Shown: one piece after another, positions 28,004-36,835 of the stretch | Layout: each line of letters starts with the position of its first letter | Numbering within the stretch: position 1 is the stretch's first letter | Assembly: GCA_964371945.1 (NCBI GenBank) | Contig: CAYJPA010000012.1 | Span: 1-64,000, forward strand | Length of the DNA stretch: 64,000 nt | Origin: CAYJPA01 sp964371945 | GTDB lineage: Bacteria; Chloroflexota; Chloroflexia; Thermomicrobiales; UBA6265 | Direction of reading: 5' to 3' | Notes under the pieces: generated by a model | What the model saw: only the letters and a program-made list of their open reading frames with translations | Database searches by the model: none | What the model was told of the DNA's origin: nothing | Program-made: the position numbers and the translations under genes

Positions 28004-28891
28004 CTAGCTGTTTCCGTTCTCTCGGAACGTTCGCTCCAACCGCTCGCGAGCTTCCGGGATCTCGCGGCCGAGCTGGACGAGTGCTGCTCTCAGCGCGTCG
28101 CGGGTCTCGGTGGCGTCTGTGCCGGGTCTTGCAGTCAGATTCGGATAAATCTCAGTCGTCATTACCTCGCGCAGACTACTGACGAACCCGACCAAATCGC
28201 GACAGGTCGCGTCATCGAGGTATATCCGGTCCTGGTTGAACGCCTCGGCAAAGGCAAAGGTGGCGTCTCCGACTTCCTTCCAGTTCTCCCACTTGAGAGT
28301 CTCCGGTGGCAGATTGGCCGGCAAATCGAACGCCTCACCCGGCAGGAGCACCGGATTGGTCACTGAGAGATAGCAGGTTTCCAGTTTGGCGAGACGCCGG
28401 TAAAGCGAGGCGATCGCTTCCGCACGCTTGCCGGTTACAACATCGGATTCCGGTCCGGACTGGCGAACCGCGATGGCGGCCATCGCCGCGCCGACGGCTT
28501 CTCGAAGGCGAGACAACTCGATTTCTTGATGAGATCTCAAATCGACCAGAACCCGCTCGACCGCCTGGGCGGTTTGTCCATCCACCTCAGCGTAGCGCTC
28601 ACGAAGGCGCGAAAGCTGGGTGTCGTGCTCATGCGTGGAGGTCCGCAAGCCCTCACGCAACCGGCCGAGCTCGCCTTCGATCTCACCTACGGCACTCCGC
28701 GCTTCAGCACGCAGCCGTTCAATGTCCGCCTGATAGCGAGCGTCGAGCTCGGTTTTGATTTTGTCAATACTGACCGGTGGCCGCGAGCCGCCGAAACGAA
28801 CCGAGGTCTTCAAGTCGTTAAGGTAGAAGAAACCCGCGCCAACTGCTCCAATCAGCAGGAACAGCAGGAGGATGATTAAAGCAAGTTCCAT
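28004..28891 (-). CDS. Membrane-anchored coiled-coil protein
   Basis: 295 residues from ATG 28891: one N-terminal transmembrane helix (LALIILLLFLLIGAVGAGFF), then a long predicted coiled coil (about 35-150, many Glu/Arg/Leu heptads such as DIERLRAEARSAVGEIEGEL), then a compact helical region with FAFAEAFNQDRIYLDD and a C-terminal helix. I do not recognise a family; the overall form resembles membrane-tethered scaffolds or RmuC-like proteins, but the RmuC nuclease-like domain is absent. Convergent with the HD-GYP gene, 10 bp apart. Confidence 0.7.
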   Translation of the reverse strand: MELALIILLLFLLIGAVGAGFFYLNDLKTSVRFGGSRPPVSIDKIKTELDARYQADIERLRAEARSAVGEIEGELGRLREGLRTSTHEHDTQLSRLRERYAEVDGQTAQAVERVLVDLRSHQEIELSRLREAVGAAMAAIAVRQSGPESDVVTGKRAEAIASLYRRLAKLETCYLSVTNPVLLPGEAFDLPANLPPETLKWENWKEVGDATFAFAEAFNQDRIYLDDATCRDLVGFVSSLREVMTTEIYPNLTARPGTDATETRDALRAALVQLGREIPEARERLERTFRENGNS

Positions 28892-29062
28892 TCGTTCACC
28901 CGCTCGTAGGGTCCCAACACATGGCAAGTTGCCAGGCTGTCTGCTCGATTAAGCACAAGATACCGCACGACAGGCTAGCATTCATCGTTAACGAGTCGAT
29001 CGAACCCGCCGGGACGCGCTTCGTCGCCCATCGGCAATCACTACCCAAGCGAGAAGCAGCAA

Positions 29063-29965
29063 ATGCGACGACGAGATCTTCTGAAAGCCGCCGCGGCTGG
29101 GCCGTTGCTCAAACTCCCATTGCGGGCCACGGCCGCTCCAAAGAGCGACGGAACTGATGTCCGGACTCAGGTGCCACTTGACGAGCGGATGAAACGCGCG
29201 ATTCTGCCAGAGTATCGCGTGCTTTCCTACTACGGCTTTCCCGGCAACGAGCTTATGGGAATCCTGGGCGAGCACGATAAAGAAACGCTGCTCGGACTCT
29301 TGCTGGAACAGGCGGCCGCGTACGAGGCGGTCGATTCGTCCAAACCCATTAAGCTCGCGCTCGAGGTGATCGCCTCGGTCGCTCAAGCTGACGCGATGGC
29401 CGACGGAAGCTATCTCGCTTACACCTCAAGCGACTACATCAGGGAATATGTCGAGTTCACTCGCGACAACGATCTCTTGCTTCTGCTGGATATGCAATTT
29501 GGTCGCCGGACCGTCCAGCAGGAGGTCGACGCGGTGCTCGAGTGGCTGATTGAGCCCCACGTTCACCTGGCACTCGATCCGGAATTCTCCGTGAACGAGG
29601 GCGAGGTTCCAGGCGAAGTCCTCGGTCAAATGGATGCGGCCGAGATCCGGTACGCTCAGGAGACGCTGGCCGATTTCTGCGCGCAGCACAATCTCCCGCC
29701 CAAGATGCTGATCGTCCACCAGTTCAATCTCCACTCGATCACAAATCGGGAATTAGTTGTGCCGGTCGACGGCGTGCAATTCGTGCTGGAGGTCGACGGC
29801 TGGGGGGCGCCGGCGGACAAAGTCGCAACTTATGATGTGGTAACCGACGGAGAACTGATTGAGTATTACGGGTTCAAACTCTGGTATCGCCAGGACGAGC
29901 CACTCATGACCGAAGCGGAGGTGCTCGCGCTGAATCCCTCCCCCGACCTGATCATCTATCAATAA
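29063..29965 (+). CDS. Tat-exported protein of unknown function, TIM-barrel-like
   Basis: 300 residues. A twin-arginine leader (MRRRDLLKAAAAG) and an AxA site near residue 25 point to export. The mature part alternates hydrophobic strands ending in acids with helices (DLLLLLDMQFG, HVHLALDPEF, KMLIVHQFNL, GVQFVLEVDGWG, EYYGFKLWY), a spacing suggestive of a TIM barrel such as a glycoside hydrolase-like fold. No specific family signature was recognised, so no activity is assigned. It is transcribed away from the coiled-coil gene; ATG follows AGAAGCAGC with only a weak ribosome binding site. Confidence 0.7.
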   Translation: MRRRDLLKAAAAGPLLKLPLRATAAPKSDGTDVRTQVPLDERMKRAILPEYRVLSYYGFPGNELMGILGEHDKETLLGLLLEQAAAYEAVDSSKPIKLALEVIASVAQADAMADGSYLAYTSSDYIREYVEFTRDNDLLLLLDMQFGRRTVQQEVDAVLEWLIEPHVHLALDPEFSVNEGEVPGEVLGQMDAAEIRYAQETLADFCAQHNLPPKMLIVHQFNLHSITNRELVVPVDGVQFVLEVDGWGAPADKVATYDVVTDGELIEYYGFKLWYRQDEPLMTEAEVLALNPSPDLIIYQ

Positions 29966-29986
29966 TATTCGAACACAGCTCATATC

Positions 29987-30415
29987 TCACGTGACACCAT
30001 TGGGCGGCATTGAAGGATGCAGCGTCTCGATCACTTCACTTGCTCGCTTGAGGAGCTCACGGTCCCAGGTTAGCAAGGGGATTTGAAGTTTGCTAGAAAC
30101 GGCAACATAGACCGCGTCTGCCCCGCGAAGGGAGCACTGAATTGCGAACCGGGCAGACAACTCGGCAAGTTCCGCATCGATCTGGACGATGTGAACCGAT
30201 TGATTGAGCAGCAGTGACTCAAGCGCGAGATAGCCCATTTCTTGATCCATGGTCCGGCGGGAAATTGACCCTCCGACTTCTGGGAGAAGAATCCCGGGCG
30301 CGTACACTTGATGACCGCTTACAAACCAGTCGTGTAACCAGGCATCACTTGTCCTATAGTACACATCACTCTCAACAATTGAACCGACCCAAACACTCGC
30401 GTCGACAACAATCAC
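29987..30415 (-). CDS. vapC: VapC-type PIN-domain ribonuclease toxin
   Basis: 142 residues with the PIN-domain acidic set: Asp5 (VVDASVW), Glu46 (LLPEVGG), Asp100 (RGADAVYVA) and Asp118 (TWDREL), which coordinate Mg2+ for RNA cleavage. The GTG start overlaps the antitoxin stop by 4 bp (GTGA), so the pair is coupled with antitoxin first, the usual order. All catalytic residues are kept, so the toxin should be active. The RNA target is unknown. Confidence 0.9.
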   Translation of the reverse strand: MIVVDASVWVGSIVESDVYYRTSDAWLHDWFVSGHQVYAPGILLPEVGGSISRRTMDQEMGYLALESLLLNQSVHIVQIDAELAELSARFAIQCSLRGADAVYVAVSSKLQIPLLTWDRELLKRASEVIETLHPSMPPNGVT

Positions 30416-30681
30416 AAGTCGCGCCGCACGTCATTCACCGCGTCCAAAGCCGAGACGCCCTTCGGCCACACGGCCGAAATCTCCCCTGCAATTTCGCGAT
30501 GTCGTCGCCAGATGGCTTCCAATTCCTCGGCTGACAGGCGCGGTCGAACGGGGACCAATCTCGCCACGACCTCACCCCTGATCGTCACATCAATTGGCTC
30601 ATTCGATTCGCGCACGAGACGCACGAACTTCCCCGGATTTGATTTGAGCTCGCGTATTCCGACTGACGTATTGGCGGCCAT
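30412..30681 (-). CDS. Phd/YefM-type antitoxin of the VapC pair
   Basis: 89 residues. The N terminus (VGIRELKSNPGKFVRLVRES) is the Phd/YefM DNA-binding fold, the middle (VTIRGEVVARLVPV) completes it, and the C-terminal acidic/basic tail is the toxin-neutralising part. ATG 30681 has GAGGAAA about 8 nt upstream; the longer open frame is not needed. It probably autorepresses through the palindrome just upstream. Phd-family antitoxins paired with PIN toxins are common. Confidence 0.9.
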   Translation of the reverse strand: MAANTSVGIRELKSNPGKFVRLVRESNEPIDVTIRGEVVARLVPVRPRLSAEELEAIWRRHREIAGEISAVWPKGVSALDAVNDVRRDL

Positions 30682-30701
30682 TCGAGTTTCCTCACTGGGG
30701 A

Positions 30702-30735
30702 AATTATTGTGGTCTCGACTGTAACCACAATAATT
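30702..30735. promoter_or_regulatory. Operator palindrome of the toxin-antitoxin operon
   Basis: A perfect 12-bp inverted repeat AATTATTGTGGT / ACCACAATAATT separated by 10 bp, ending 20 bp before the antitoxin ATG. This is the expected place for binding by the antitoxin dimer. It is also far more AT-rich than its surroundings. Confidence 0.8.
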
Positions 30736-30808
30736 GTAGCATCTAGACATTAGTCTGCTATCCGGTAGTCGGACGTCGAGCGTCGGCATCCGTGCATCTC
30801 CAGTAGGA

Positions 30809-32053
30809 TTGCGGCCGGTTGTTTGGAATCTTGTATGGTGCCTCGCTCTATTCGACGGCGGTTCAAGGCTTGTGGCAAAGATCCGCGATCACGTGACAAC
30901 CGCATCCGCGCTGGCAACCGGCACCGAGGGCCCGCTACGCATTGCGCTCGACCGCCTTCGCCGGTATGGACTCGGCGAACGCGTGATCAAAAGCGCGCTC
31001 GCGGCTGGGCTTGCATGGTGGCTGGCGACGCTCGTCCGTGATGACCCACTCCCGGTCCTCGCACCGATCACGGCGATCTTCACGATCCAGTTGACGCTCG
31101 CTCGTTCCGTCCTCGGCTCGGCCCAGCGTGTGCTCGGCGTAAGCGCGGGCATCGCCATAGCAATGCTCGCCAACCGGGTAATCGGACTTCACTGGTGGGC
31201 CATCAGCCTGGCGGTGCTCATTTCGCTGATTGCCGGTCTGAGACTGTTCCGGCTGGAACCGGCCGGCGTCGAACAAATGACGGTCACCGCAATGCTGGTG
31301 ATGATCGTCGGTGCGAGTGGAGACGTGCTCGGCGTTGCTGGTTACCACGCATTGGACACGCTCATCGGTACCGCCGTTGGTTTAGCCGCGAATTCGATGA
31401 TCGCACCTCCCAGCCACGTACCCGCGGCTCGACTCGCGGTCCATGCCGTGGGTCGCGGGTTGATCGAGGTGATTGATTCTCTTGCTGCCGCGCTCGCCTC
31501 CGGATTGCAGCAGGAGCAGGCGTTGATCATTCTTGAACGGGCTCGGGCTGTTGCCGGCGATCTCGATGAAGTTCAGGCCGCGCTCGACCGGGCCGAAGAG
31601 AGCATGCGCTTTAACCTCCCAGGTCGCGGTCAGAAGCCAGTCCTCGCGCGTTACAGGCGAGCGAACAGCGCGATGGAGCATGCGTCTGTCCAGACCAGGG
31701 TCATCTCGCGCACGATCGCAGATTGCGCTCATTCGGGCGGGGCCACGGGTATTGTGCCGATTTGGATTTCGCCGGGGAAGCTCGGCGTGCCACTTGCGAA
31801 CCTCTTTACGGCAAGCGCGATCTACCTGGAGTATTTTCTGTCCATTGCCGACGACGCATCGGCCGTATCGTGGGATTCGTTGACCGCGACGGATGCCTTG
31901 GCCCGTCTCTCCGATGCAAAGGCCGCGGGGGTGGCAGTTTTCGACTCACTGCAACCAGATGGCTGGATTCTGATTGGAGAGGTTCTCTCGGTCACGAATC
32001 AACTTCTGACCGATATGACAAGCACGGCCCGGGATCTGCTGACTTCCTCTTAA
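30809..32053 (+). CDS. FUSC/aromatic-acid-exporter-like membrane protein
   Basis: Up to 414 residues. The first half holds six hydrophobic segments (LAAGLAWWLATLV, LPVLAPITAIFTIQLTL, VLGVSAGIAIAMLANRVIG, WAISLAVLISLIAGLRLF), matching the FUSC/ArAE family that includes AaeB and YccS-like proteins; SVLGSAQRVLGVSAG fits its conserved loop. The second half is a soluble helical region. It likely effluxes small organic acids. The TTG start at 30809 is weak; GTG at 30872 with AAGG upstream is an alternative. It is transcribed away from the toxin-antitoxin operon. Confidence 0.78.
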   Translation: MRPVVWNLVWCLALFDGGSRLVAKIRDHVTTASALATGTEGPLRIALDRLRRYGLGERVIKSALAAGLAWWLATLVRDDPLPVLAPITAIFTIQLTLARSVLGSAQRVLGVSAGIAIAMLANRVIGLHWWAISLAVLISLIAGLRLFRLEPAGVEQMTVTAMLVMIVGASGDVLGVAGYHALDTLIGTAVGLAANSMIAPPSHVPAARLAVHAVGRGLIEVIDSLAAALASGLQQEQALIILERARAVAGDLDEVQAALDRAEESMRFNLPGRGQKPVLARYRRANSAMEHASVQTRVISRTIADCAHSGGATGIVPIWISPGKLGVPLANLFTASAIYLEYFLSIADDASAVSWDSLTATDALARLSDAKAAGVAVFDSLQPDGWILIGEVLSVTNQLLTDMTSTARDLLTSS

Positions 32054-32073
32054 CGTTGGCGTTTTCGAGGTCC

Positions 32074-32604
32074 TCAGCGTTCGATCGAGATCTCGACCCG
32101 GTGGAGTTTCTGTTCCATCCGGTCCATCGCGAGCATCAATCCATGCAGAAGCGCCTGCGGTCGCGGTGGGCAACCTGGGATCCAGACATCGACTGGAAGC
32201 ACATTGCCGACGCCGCCCGCGATGCAGTAACTTCCCTGCAACACGCCGCCGCCACAAGCACACGCCCCAACCGCAACCACTAAACCCGGTGCTGGCATCG
32301 CTTCGTGGACCATGCGCACTGCCTGCTCGAGATTTCGGGTCACGCTGCCCGTGACGAGGAGCATGTCGGCATGCCGTGGCGAAGCAACGATGTCGAATCC
32401 CAGCCGCTGGATGTCATACGCGGGTCCAAGCAGCGACTGAATCTCCCAATCGCAGCCGTTGCACGAACCAGAGTCCACCTGGCGCACTTGCAGGGAACGT
32501 TTGAGTAATCCTCGAATGCGTGCGCCGAGCTTCTCGCCGATGGCGTCCGAGTCGTCGCTCTTTGGCACCAGTTCGATCGCCGGAACGAAGTTCAAAGTGA
32601 TCAT
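32074..32604 (-). CDS. hyfI: Hydrogenase-4/FHL small subunit (NuoB/HycG/HyfI-like)
   Basis: 176 residues. Carries the proximal [4Fe-4S] subunit fold: SGSCNGCDWEI (Cys48, Cys51), AVGACACGGG (Cys115 or Cys117) and WIPGCPPRPQALL (Cys145). CNGC followed by an acid marks the group 4 hydrogenase small subunit rather than NuoB, which has adjacent CC. It passes electrons between the large subunit and the ferredoxin subunit. It is the last gene of the operon, its ATG overlapping the ferredoxin stop by 4 bp. Confidence 0.9.
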   Translation of the reverse strand: MITLNFVPAIELVPKSDDSDAIGEKLGARIRGLLKRSLQVRQVDSGSCNGCDWEIQSLLGPAYDIQRLGFDIVASPRHADMLLVTGSVTRNLEQAVRMVHEAMPAPGLVVAVGACACGGGVLQGSYCIAGGVGNVLPVDVWIPGCPPRPQALLHGLMLAMDRMEQKLHRVEISIER

Positions 32605-32966
32605 CCGGACCGCTCCCGGCTAACGATCGGACGAACGAAATGGACGGTCGTAGACAGGTCATCGGAATCAAGGACGGCCAGCTCGAATTCGTTTGTCAGC
32701 CGGATTGCGCCGCTCGCGCAGGCTTCGGCGCAGAGACCGCAAAAGACGCAGGGCGCGTCGGTCAACGACCAAGTCCAGCCACCGGGCGCTACATCAACGG
32801 CAATTGCGCTGGATGGGCAGACTCTCGCGCACTCGCCTTCGCCGGTGCAGCTACTCGTGTCGAGCTGCACTTGCCCCCGGTAGGCGGTTGGCGCCGGCTC
32901 GGGCACGCTGGGATACCCGCGGGTCACGATCCCAGTTTTCAAACTCCGGTGAAAGACATTGACCAC
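32601..32966 (-). CDS. hyfH: Two-cluster ferredoxin subunit (HycF/HyfH-like) with Cys-to-Glu change
   Basis: 121 residues from GTG 32964-32966, which has GAGGAG about 8 nt upstream; the longer frame runs into hyfG. Two 4Fe-4S motifs are visible. The second is complete (CVFCGLCAEAC, Cys73/76/79/83). The first reads CTGEGECARVCP, so the position of the second ligand is Glu43 rather than Cys (Cys40, Glu43, Cys46, Cys50). It could hold a [3Fe-4S] or Glu-ligated cluster. It would link the small subunit to an electron donor. Start is 25 bp after the large-subunit stop. Confidence 0.85.
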   Translation of the reverse strand: MVNVFHRSLKTGIVTRGYPSVPEPAPTAYRGQVQLDTSSCTGEGECARVCPSSAIAVDVAPGGWTWSLTDAPCVFCGLCAEACASGAIRLTNEFELAVLDSDDLSTTVHFVRPIVSRERSG

Positions 32967-32991
32967 CTTGGAAAGCTCCTCAGATCTGGAC

Positions 32992-34587
32992 TCATCTATC
33001 CAGGCAGGCGTAACAGAGTTCGAAGCTCTTGTTGATGACCGGGAAGTCGGGAACCATGTTACCCGGAACCGAAGCCGCAACGACCGGCCAGTTCGGGAAG
33101 CTGGCAGAACGAATCCGGAGACGGTCGATTGTGCCGTCGGCTCCTGTTCGGACCCAGTGCAGATTCTCACCGCGTGGCGATTCGGTAACCGCAAATCCAA
33201 CCCGATTCGCCGGGATCGTTGGCACCCGAACGGCGATTGGTCCTTCAGGCATGTTTGCCAGGATCCCGCGAATCATCGCGAACGAAACGATGATCTCGTC
33301 CATGCGGATCAGTACCCGTGCTTCCGCGTCGCCCTCGCGTCTGGCGGGGACCGCAACGGGTTGAGGGGCATCCGCATAGTATGCATGCGGATGATCCCGC
33401 CGGGAGTCGATATCGACGCCGCTCGCGCGCGCCGCGACTCCAACCGATGCCAGTGCTCGCGCGGTTGTGGGCGACAGGATGCCAGTCGCGCGAAGCCGCT
33501 CGAGTACGGTATCGCTACCGAGCACCAGGGAGATGAAATCTCCAAACTCCTTGGCCACTCGAACAATCGTGCCTTCGATATCGCGGGCGACGCCGGCATC
33601 TAGGTCGCGTCGCACACCGCCGATCGTGCTGGTTCCGCGGAGAAACCGATTTCCGCTGACACGCTCGTTCAGCCGCTGCAACTCGTCCTTGATTCGAGCG
33701 CCGATCGATGCCCCGACCGCGAAACTAACGCCGGCACAGATGTTCCCCAGATCGCCGATATGGTTGTAAAGCCGTTCCAGCTCCAGGCAGATCGTTCTCA
33801 GAGCCCGGGCGCGGTTCGGCGCGACGACTCCAGCAATCGACTCGATCGCTTGGCAGTAGCTCACCGCATGAGAAGCCGCGCAGGCGCCGCACGTTCGTTC
33901 GGCGATCTGCAGAACGTGAGCGGCGCTCTTGCCTTCAACCAGCTTTTCGATGCCACGATGCGTGAAGAAGAGTTGGACCTCAAGGTGAAGAACCCGCTCC
34001 CCGACCGCGGCGAACCGGAAGTGTCCTGGTTCAATCACACCCGCATGGATCGGACCGACCGGAATCTCGACGATTCCCTCGCCGTGACGGTGGTGAAAGA
34101 CGGTCGGCTCATGTGGGATTCGCTCCACCATTTCGCTCGCGTTGAAATCCTTACGGAGGGGAAATCGTCCTTCCGGCCAGTCGTCGCGATGGATAAGCCG
34201 ACGCGGGTCCGGATGGCCGGCCGGCACAACTCCAAACATGTCCTGTACTTCTCGTTCGTACCAGTTGGCGGCGGGAACGGCAATCGAAATCGATGGGAAG
34301 ACCGGGTCATCCGCCGGGATAGTCGTTTCGACAGTCGCCCAGGCTGCATGTGGCAATGAGAACGTATAGACGAGTCGGAATGCGCCGGTCGCTTCTCGTT
34401 CATCGAGCCCGACCATTGTGGCCAGCCTCGAATAAGGTAGCGCCGCGACGGCGGAGCACGCACCGGCCAGGGAGTCCCGCTCGACCTCCACCCTCATTTC
34501 GCCGGGGATCCACCCCGGAATCGAAACGCCGCCCGTGGCCTCCTCGAGATTGAATGGTTCTGTGCTGCCGGCAATGCTTGAACTCAC
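32992..34587 (-). CDS. hyfG: Group 4 [NiFe]-hydrogenase large subunit, NuoC-NuoD fused (HycE/HyfG-like)
   Basis: 531 residues. The N-terminal part is NuoC-like (MFGVVPAGHPDPRRLIHRDD, GRFPLRKDF); the rest is NuoD/large-subunit-like (GPIHAGVIEPGHFRF, THRGIEKL). The first Ni ligand pair is kept in ERTCGACAASH near residue 232. The second pair is CYAC (Cys525, Cys528), but the usual DP before it is EL, and the protein ends three residues later at LDR. There is therefore no C-terminal extension for a maturation protease to cut. This fits a group 4 hydrogenase catalysing H2 evolution or oxidation; NuoD itself lacks these cysteines. GTG start overlaps the hyfF stop by 4 bp. No hyp maturation gene is in the window. 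Confidence 0.88.
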   Translation of the reverse strand: MSSSIAGSTEPFNLEEATGGVSIPGWIPGEMRVEVERDSLAGACSAVAALPYSRLATMVGLDEREATGAFRLVYTFSLPHAAWATVETTIPADDPVFPSISIAVPAANWYEREVQDMFGVVPAGHPDPRRLIHRDDWPEGRFPLRKDFNASEMVERIPHEPTVFHHRHGEGIVEIPVGPIHAGVIEPGHFRFAAVGERVLHLEVQLFFTHRGIEKLVEGKSAAHVLQIAERTCGACAASHAVSYCQAIESIAGVVAPNRARALRTICLELERLYNHIGDLGNICAGVSFAVGASIGARIKDELQRLNERVSGNRFLRGTSTIGGVRRDLDAGVARDIEGTIVRVAKEFGDFISLVLGSDTVLERLRATGILSPTTARALASVGVAARASGVDIDSRRDHPHAYYADAPQPVAVPARREGDAEARVLIRMDEIIVSFAMIRGILANMPEGPIAVRVPTIPANRVGFAVTESPRGENLHWVRTGADGTIDRLRIRSASFPNWPVVAASVPGNMVPDFPVINKSFELCYACLDR

Positions 34588-36110
34588 TTGACTGCGACCT
34601 CTCGCGATGCCGGCTCAATGATCCCCGCAATATCACTGAACAAACCCCGCACTGATTCAGGAACGTGAACGCCGAAAAGAAACATCACGACCAGTAACGG
34701 GACGAGGGCAATAAGCGCGGTGTTGGATGCCCATCGAGAGCCTGCCTGGGCAGATCGAGTTTCGACAGCGTGCCCCGGCGCGCCATAGACCATTCCGATC
34801 AGATGGCGTAGAAATGCCGCGAAGACCACTCCAATCAAAAGCACCACGGCAACTGACGTCGCTATCTCCCAGCGACTTCCGTTGAATCCGGCGCCCACGA
34901 TCGCGATCTCACTGACGAATATGCCAAATGGTGGAGCTCCGGTGATGGCGAGCACGCCGAAAATGAGGAGCCACGCGGTGACGGGAACGATTTTGATTAA
35001 TCCGCGAATCGCGGGCATACGCCGGGTTCCATATCGCTGAACAATGTCGCCCGCAATGAAAAACAGGAACGTCTTGGTCGCGGCATGGTTGAGAAGGTGG
35101 AGTAGGCCGGCGGAGATGCCGAGCGGTCCACCAATCCCGAATGCTATCGCCATCAGACCCATGTGCTCTACGCTCGAATAGGCCAGCAATCGCTTTAGGT
35201 CGCGGGCAAGGAGGATGAAAGGCACTGCAACCGCGACAGACAGCAAGCCGAAACCGAGCAGCAGGTGATTCGAGAAACTGGAATTCGTTGCAACTGTCGT
35301 CAATGCGTGGAAACGGAGGATTCCATAGAGTGCACAGCTCAAGAGCACACCGGAAAGCATTCCGCTGACGGGAGAAGGCGCCTGACTATGTGCATCCGCG
35401 AGCCAGGTGTGAAGTGGCGCGAGTCCCGCCTTCGTGCCGAACCCGACAAGAACGAATGCGAACGCAAGCCGCATCAAGTCGGGATCGAGTTGTCTTGCGC
35501 CACGGCTGAGCAAGCTCCAATCGAGCGATGAGGATCCACTCCCCACCCTGGCGGCGTAGTAGGTCAAGAGCACGCCGAAGAGCGCGCACGTTATGCCGAC
35601 CGTGCAGAGAATCAGGTACTTCCATGCCGCCTCCAGCGACGCGCGCGAACGTGAAAACCCCACGAGCAGGGCGGAAGCCAAGGTCGTCGCCTCGACTCCC
35701 ACCCAGAGCAGTCCAAGATTATCGACACTGACTGTTGCCAGCATCGAAAGGACGAAAGCGTGAAGACCGGCGTAATAGAGGCGGATGCCGCGATCTCCTT
35801 GCGGCACAGCGCCATGCGCCAGCTCGTTCCGGAGATATCCAATGGAAGTCAAAGCGCCGGCAAACCCGACGATTCCGATCGCGCCGATCATGAGTGCCGA
35901 AAGTTGATCGACATAGAGTATGCCGCTCACAGCTTCAAACGATCCGACTCGAACGATTCTAACGACGACACCCGCCGCGAAGATCAGCGTGATCGCCGCC
36001 CCAGCTACATTGGCGCGTTCGCTCAACCTCGAGTTGGGAACGGTGAGACACGCAATGCCTGTCAAGGCTGGAATGACCATCACGGCAACAAGCCAGATCG
36101 GGTCAGTCAT
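34584..36110 (-). CDS. hyfF: Antiporter-like membrane subunit (HyfF/HycQ, NuoN/L-like)
   Basis: 508 residues, about 14 membrane helices, with the proton-channel signature of Mrp/NuoL-M-N subunits: WVGVEATTLASALLVGFSR (Glu in helix 5), GFGTKAGLAPLHTWLADAHSQAPSPVSGMLSG (central Lys helix) in two stretches, and LLAYSSVEHMGLMAIAFG. It should take part in ion translocation coupled to hydrogenase turnover. It is the fifth gene of the operon, 45 bp after hyfE. Confidence 0.9.
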   Translation of the reverse strand: MTDPIWLVAVMVIPALTGIACLTVPNSRLSERANVAGAAITLIFAAGVVVRIVRVGSFEAVSGILYVDQLSALMIGAIGIVGFAGALTSIGYLRNELAHGAVPQGDRGIRLYYAGLHAFVLSMLATVSVDNLGLLWVGVEATTLASALLVGFSRSRASLEAAWKYLILCTVGITCALFGVLLTYYAARVGSGSSSLDWSLLSRGARQLDPDLMRLAFAFVLVGFGTKAGLAPLHTWLADAHSQAPSPVSGMLSGVLLSCALYGILRFHALTTVATNSSFSNHLLLGFGLLSVAVAVPFILLARDLKRLLAYSSVEHMGLMAIAFGIGGPLGISAGLLHLLNHAATKTFLFFIAGDIVQRYGTRRMPAIRGLIKIVPVTAWLLIFGVLAITGAPPFGIFVSEIAIVGAGFNGSRWEIATSVAVVLLIGVVFAAFLRHLIGMVYGAPGHAVETRSAQAGSRWASNTALIALVPLLVVMFLFGVHVPESVRGLFSDIAGIIEPASREVAVK

Positions 36111-36155
36111 GGCGCGAACCCTTTCGCGCGCGATTGCGGAAGATCGAATCGATTC

Positions 36156-36833
36156 TCATCCCCGTAGCGTCCTCAGCCGATCGGTATTGAGCGTGCCGAA
36201 TTGACGGTTGATTTCGTGCATGACCAATCCCATCACCCCGACTCCAGTGAGCACGTCTAGTGCGACCCCGAACTCAACGGTAAAAGGCAACCCGCGTGTG
36301 GCGGCAACAGCGGCCAAATAAAGACCGTTCTCCATGGTCACGAGGCCGATTACCTGAGACAGCGCCTTCTTTCGGATCACCATGGTGAAGAGACCGAGGA
36401 GCAATAGAGCCATCGCTGCCGGCAAAGCGTTTGGCGCATCGAACCCGTGGCCCTGTGTTTGAGTGAATGGTTGGATCGCGCTGAACGACAGCGGAACGAG
36501 AGCGACCGCGAATGGAAATGCCAGCTTTACCGACACGGTCGTTTCGAGGTCGCGCTTGATGGCAAGTCGATTCAACACAAATCGAAGCATGACCGGAATC
36601 GCGATCGCTTTGACGGTAATCGCCACGGTCAAGGCAGCCCACGCCCGCCACGACGATTCAGCGAGTGCAGCGGCGGCCGCGGCGACCCCGAGCATGACGC
36701 CCTGCAGCGCCAAGAGCACGATCGCCGAATCAAGCCGGCGAACGATCGTGCCAAAGAGCGCGAGCGCAAGTAACCCGAGCGCGGCGAGATCGATGAACTT
36801 CCCAGCGGTTTCGAAGGAGATGATCTCCTCCAT
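36156..36833 (-). CDS. hyfE: Small membrane subunit (HyfE/HycP-like, NuoK-like)
   Basis: 225 residues, six to seven hydrophobic helices. VTMENGLYLAAVA resembles the NuoK/MnhC motif with Glu in a membrane helix (VTMENGLY), typical of HyfE. It lies between hyfC and hyfF as in hyf operons. It separates from hyfC by only 2 bp. The role is presumably part of the ion path; short NuoK-like helices in the N-terminal half are duplicated in this family. Confidence 0.85.
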   Translation of the reverse strand: MEEIISFETAGKFIDLAALGLLALALFGTIVRRLDSAIVLLALQGVMLGVAAAAAALAESSWRAWAALTVAITVKAIAIPVMLRFVLNRLAIKRDLETTVSVKLAFPFAVALVPLSFSAIQPFTQTQGHGFDAPNALPAAMALLLLGLFTMVIRKKALSQVIGLVTMENGLYLAAVAATRGLPFTVEFGVALDVLTGVGVMGLVMHEINRQFGTLNTDRLRTLRG

Positions 36834-36835
36834 CG

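Noticed and set aside
32601..33200. Longer form of the ferredoxin subunit
   Set aside because: The first 78 codons overlap hyfG; GTG 32966 has a strong RBS.
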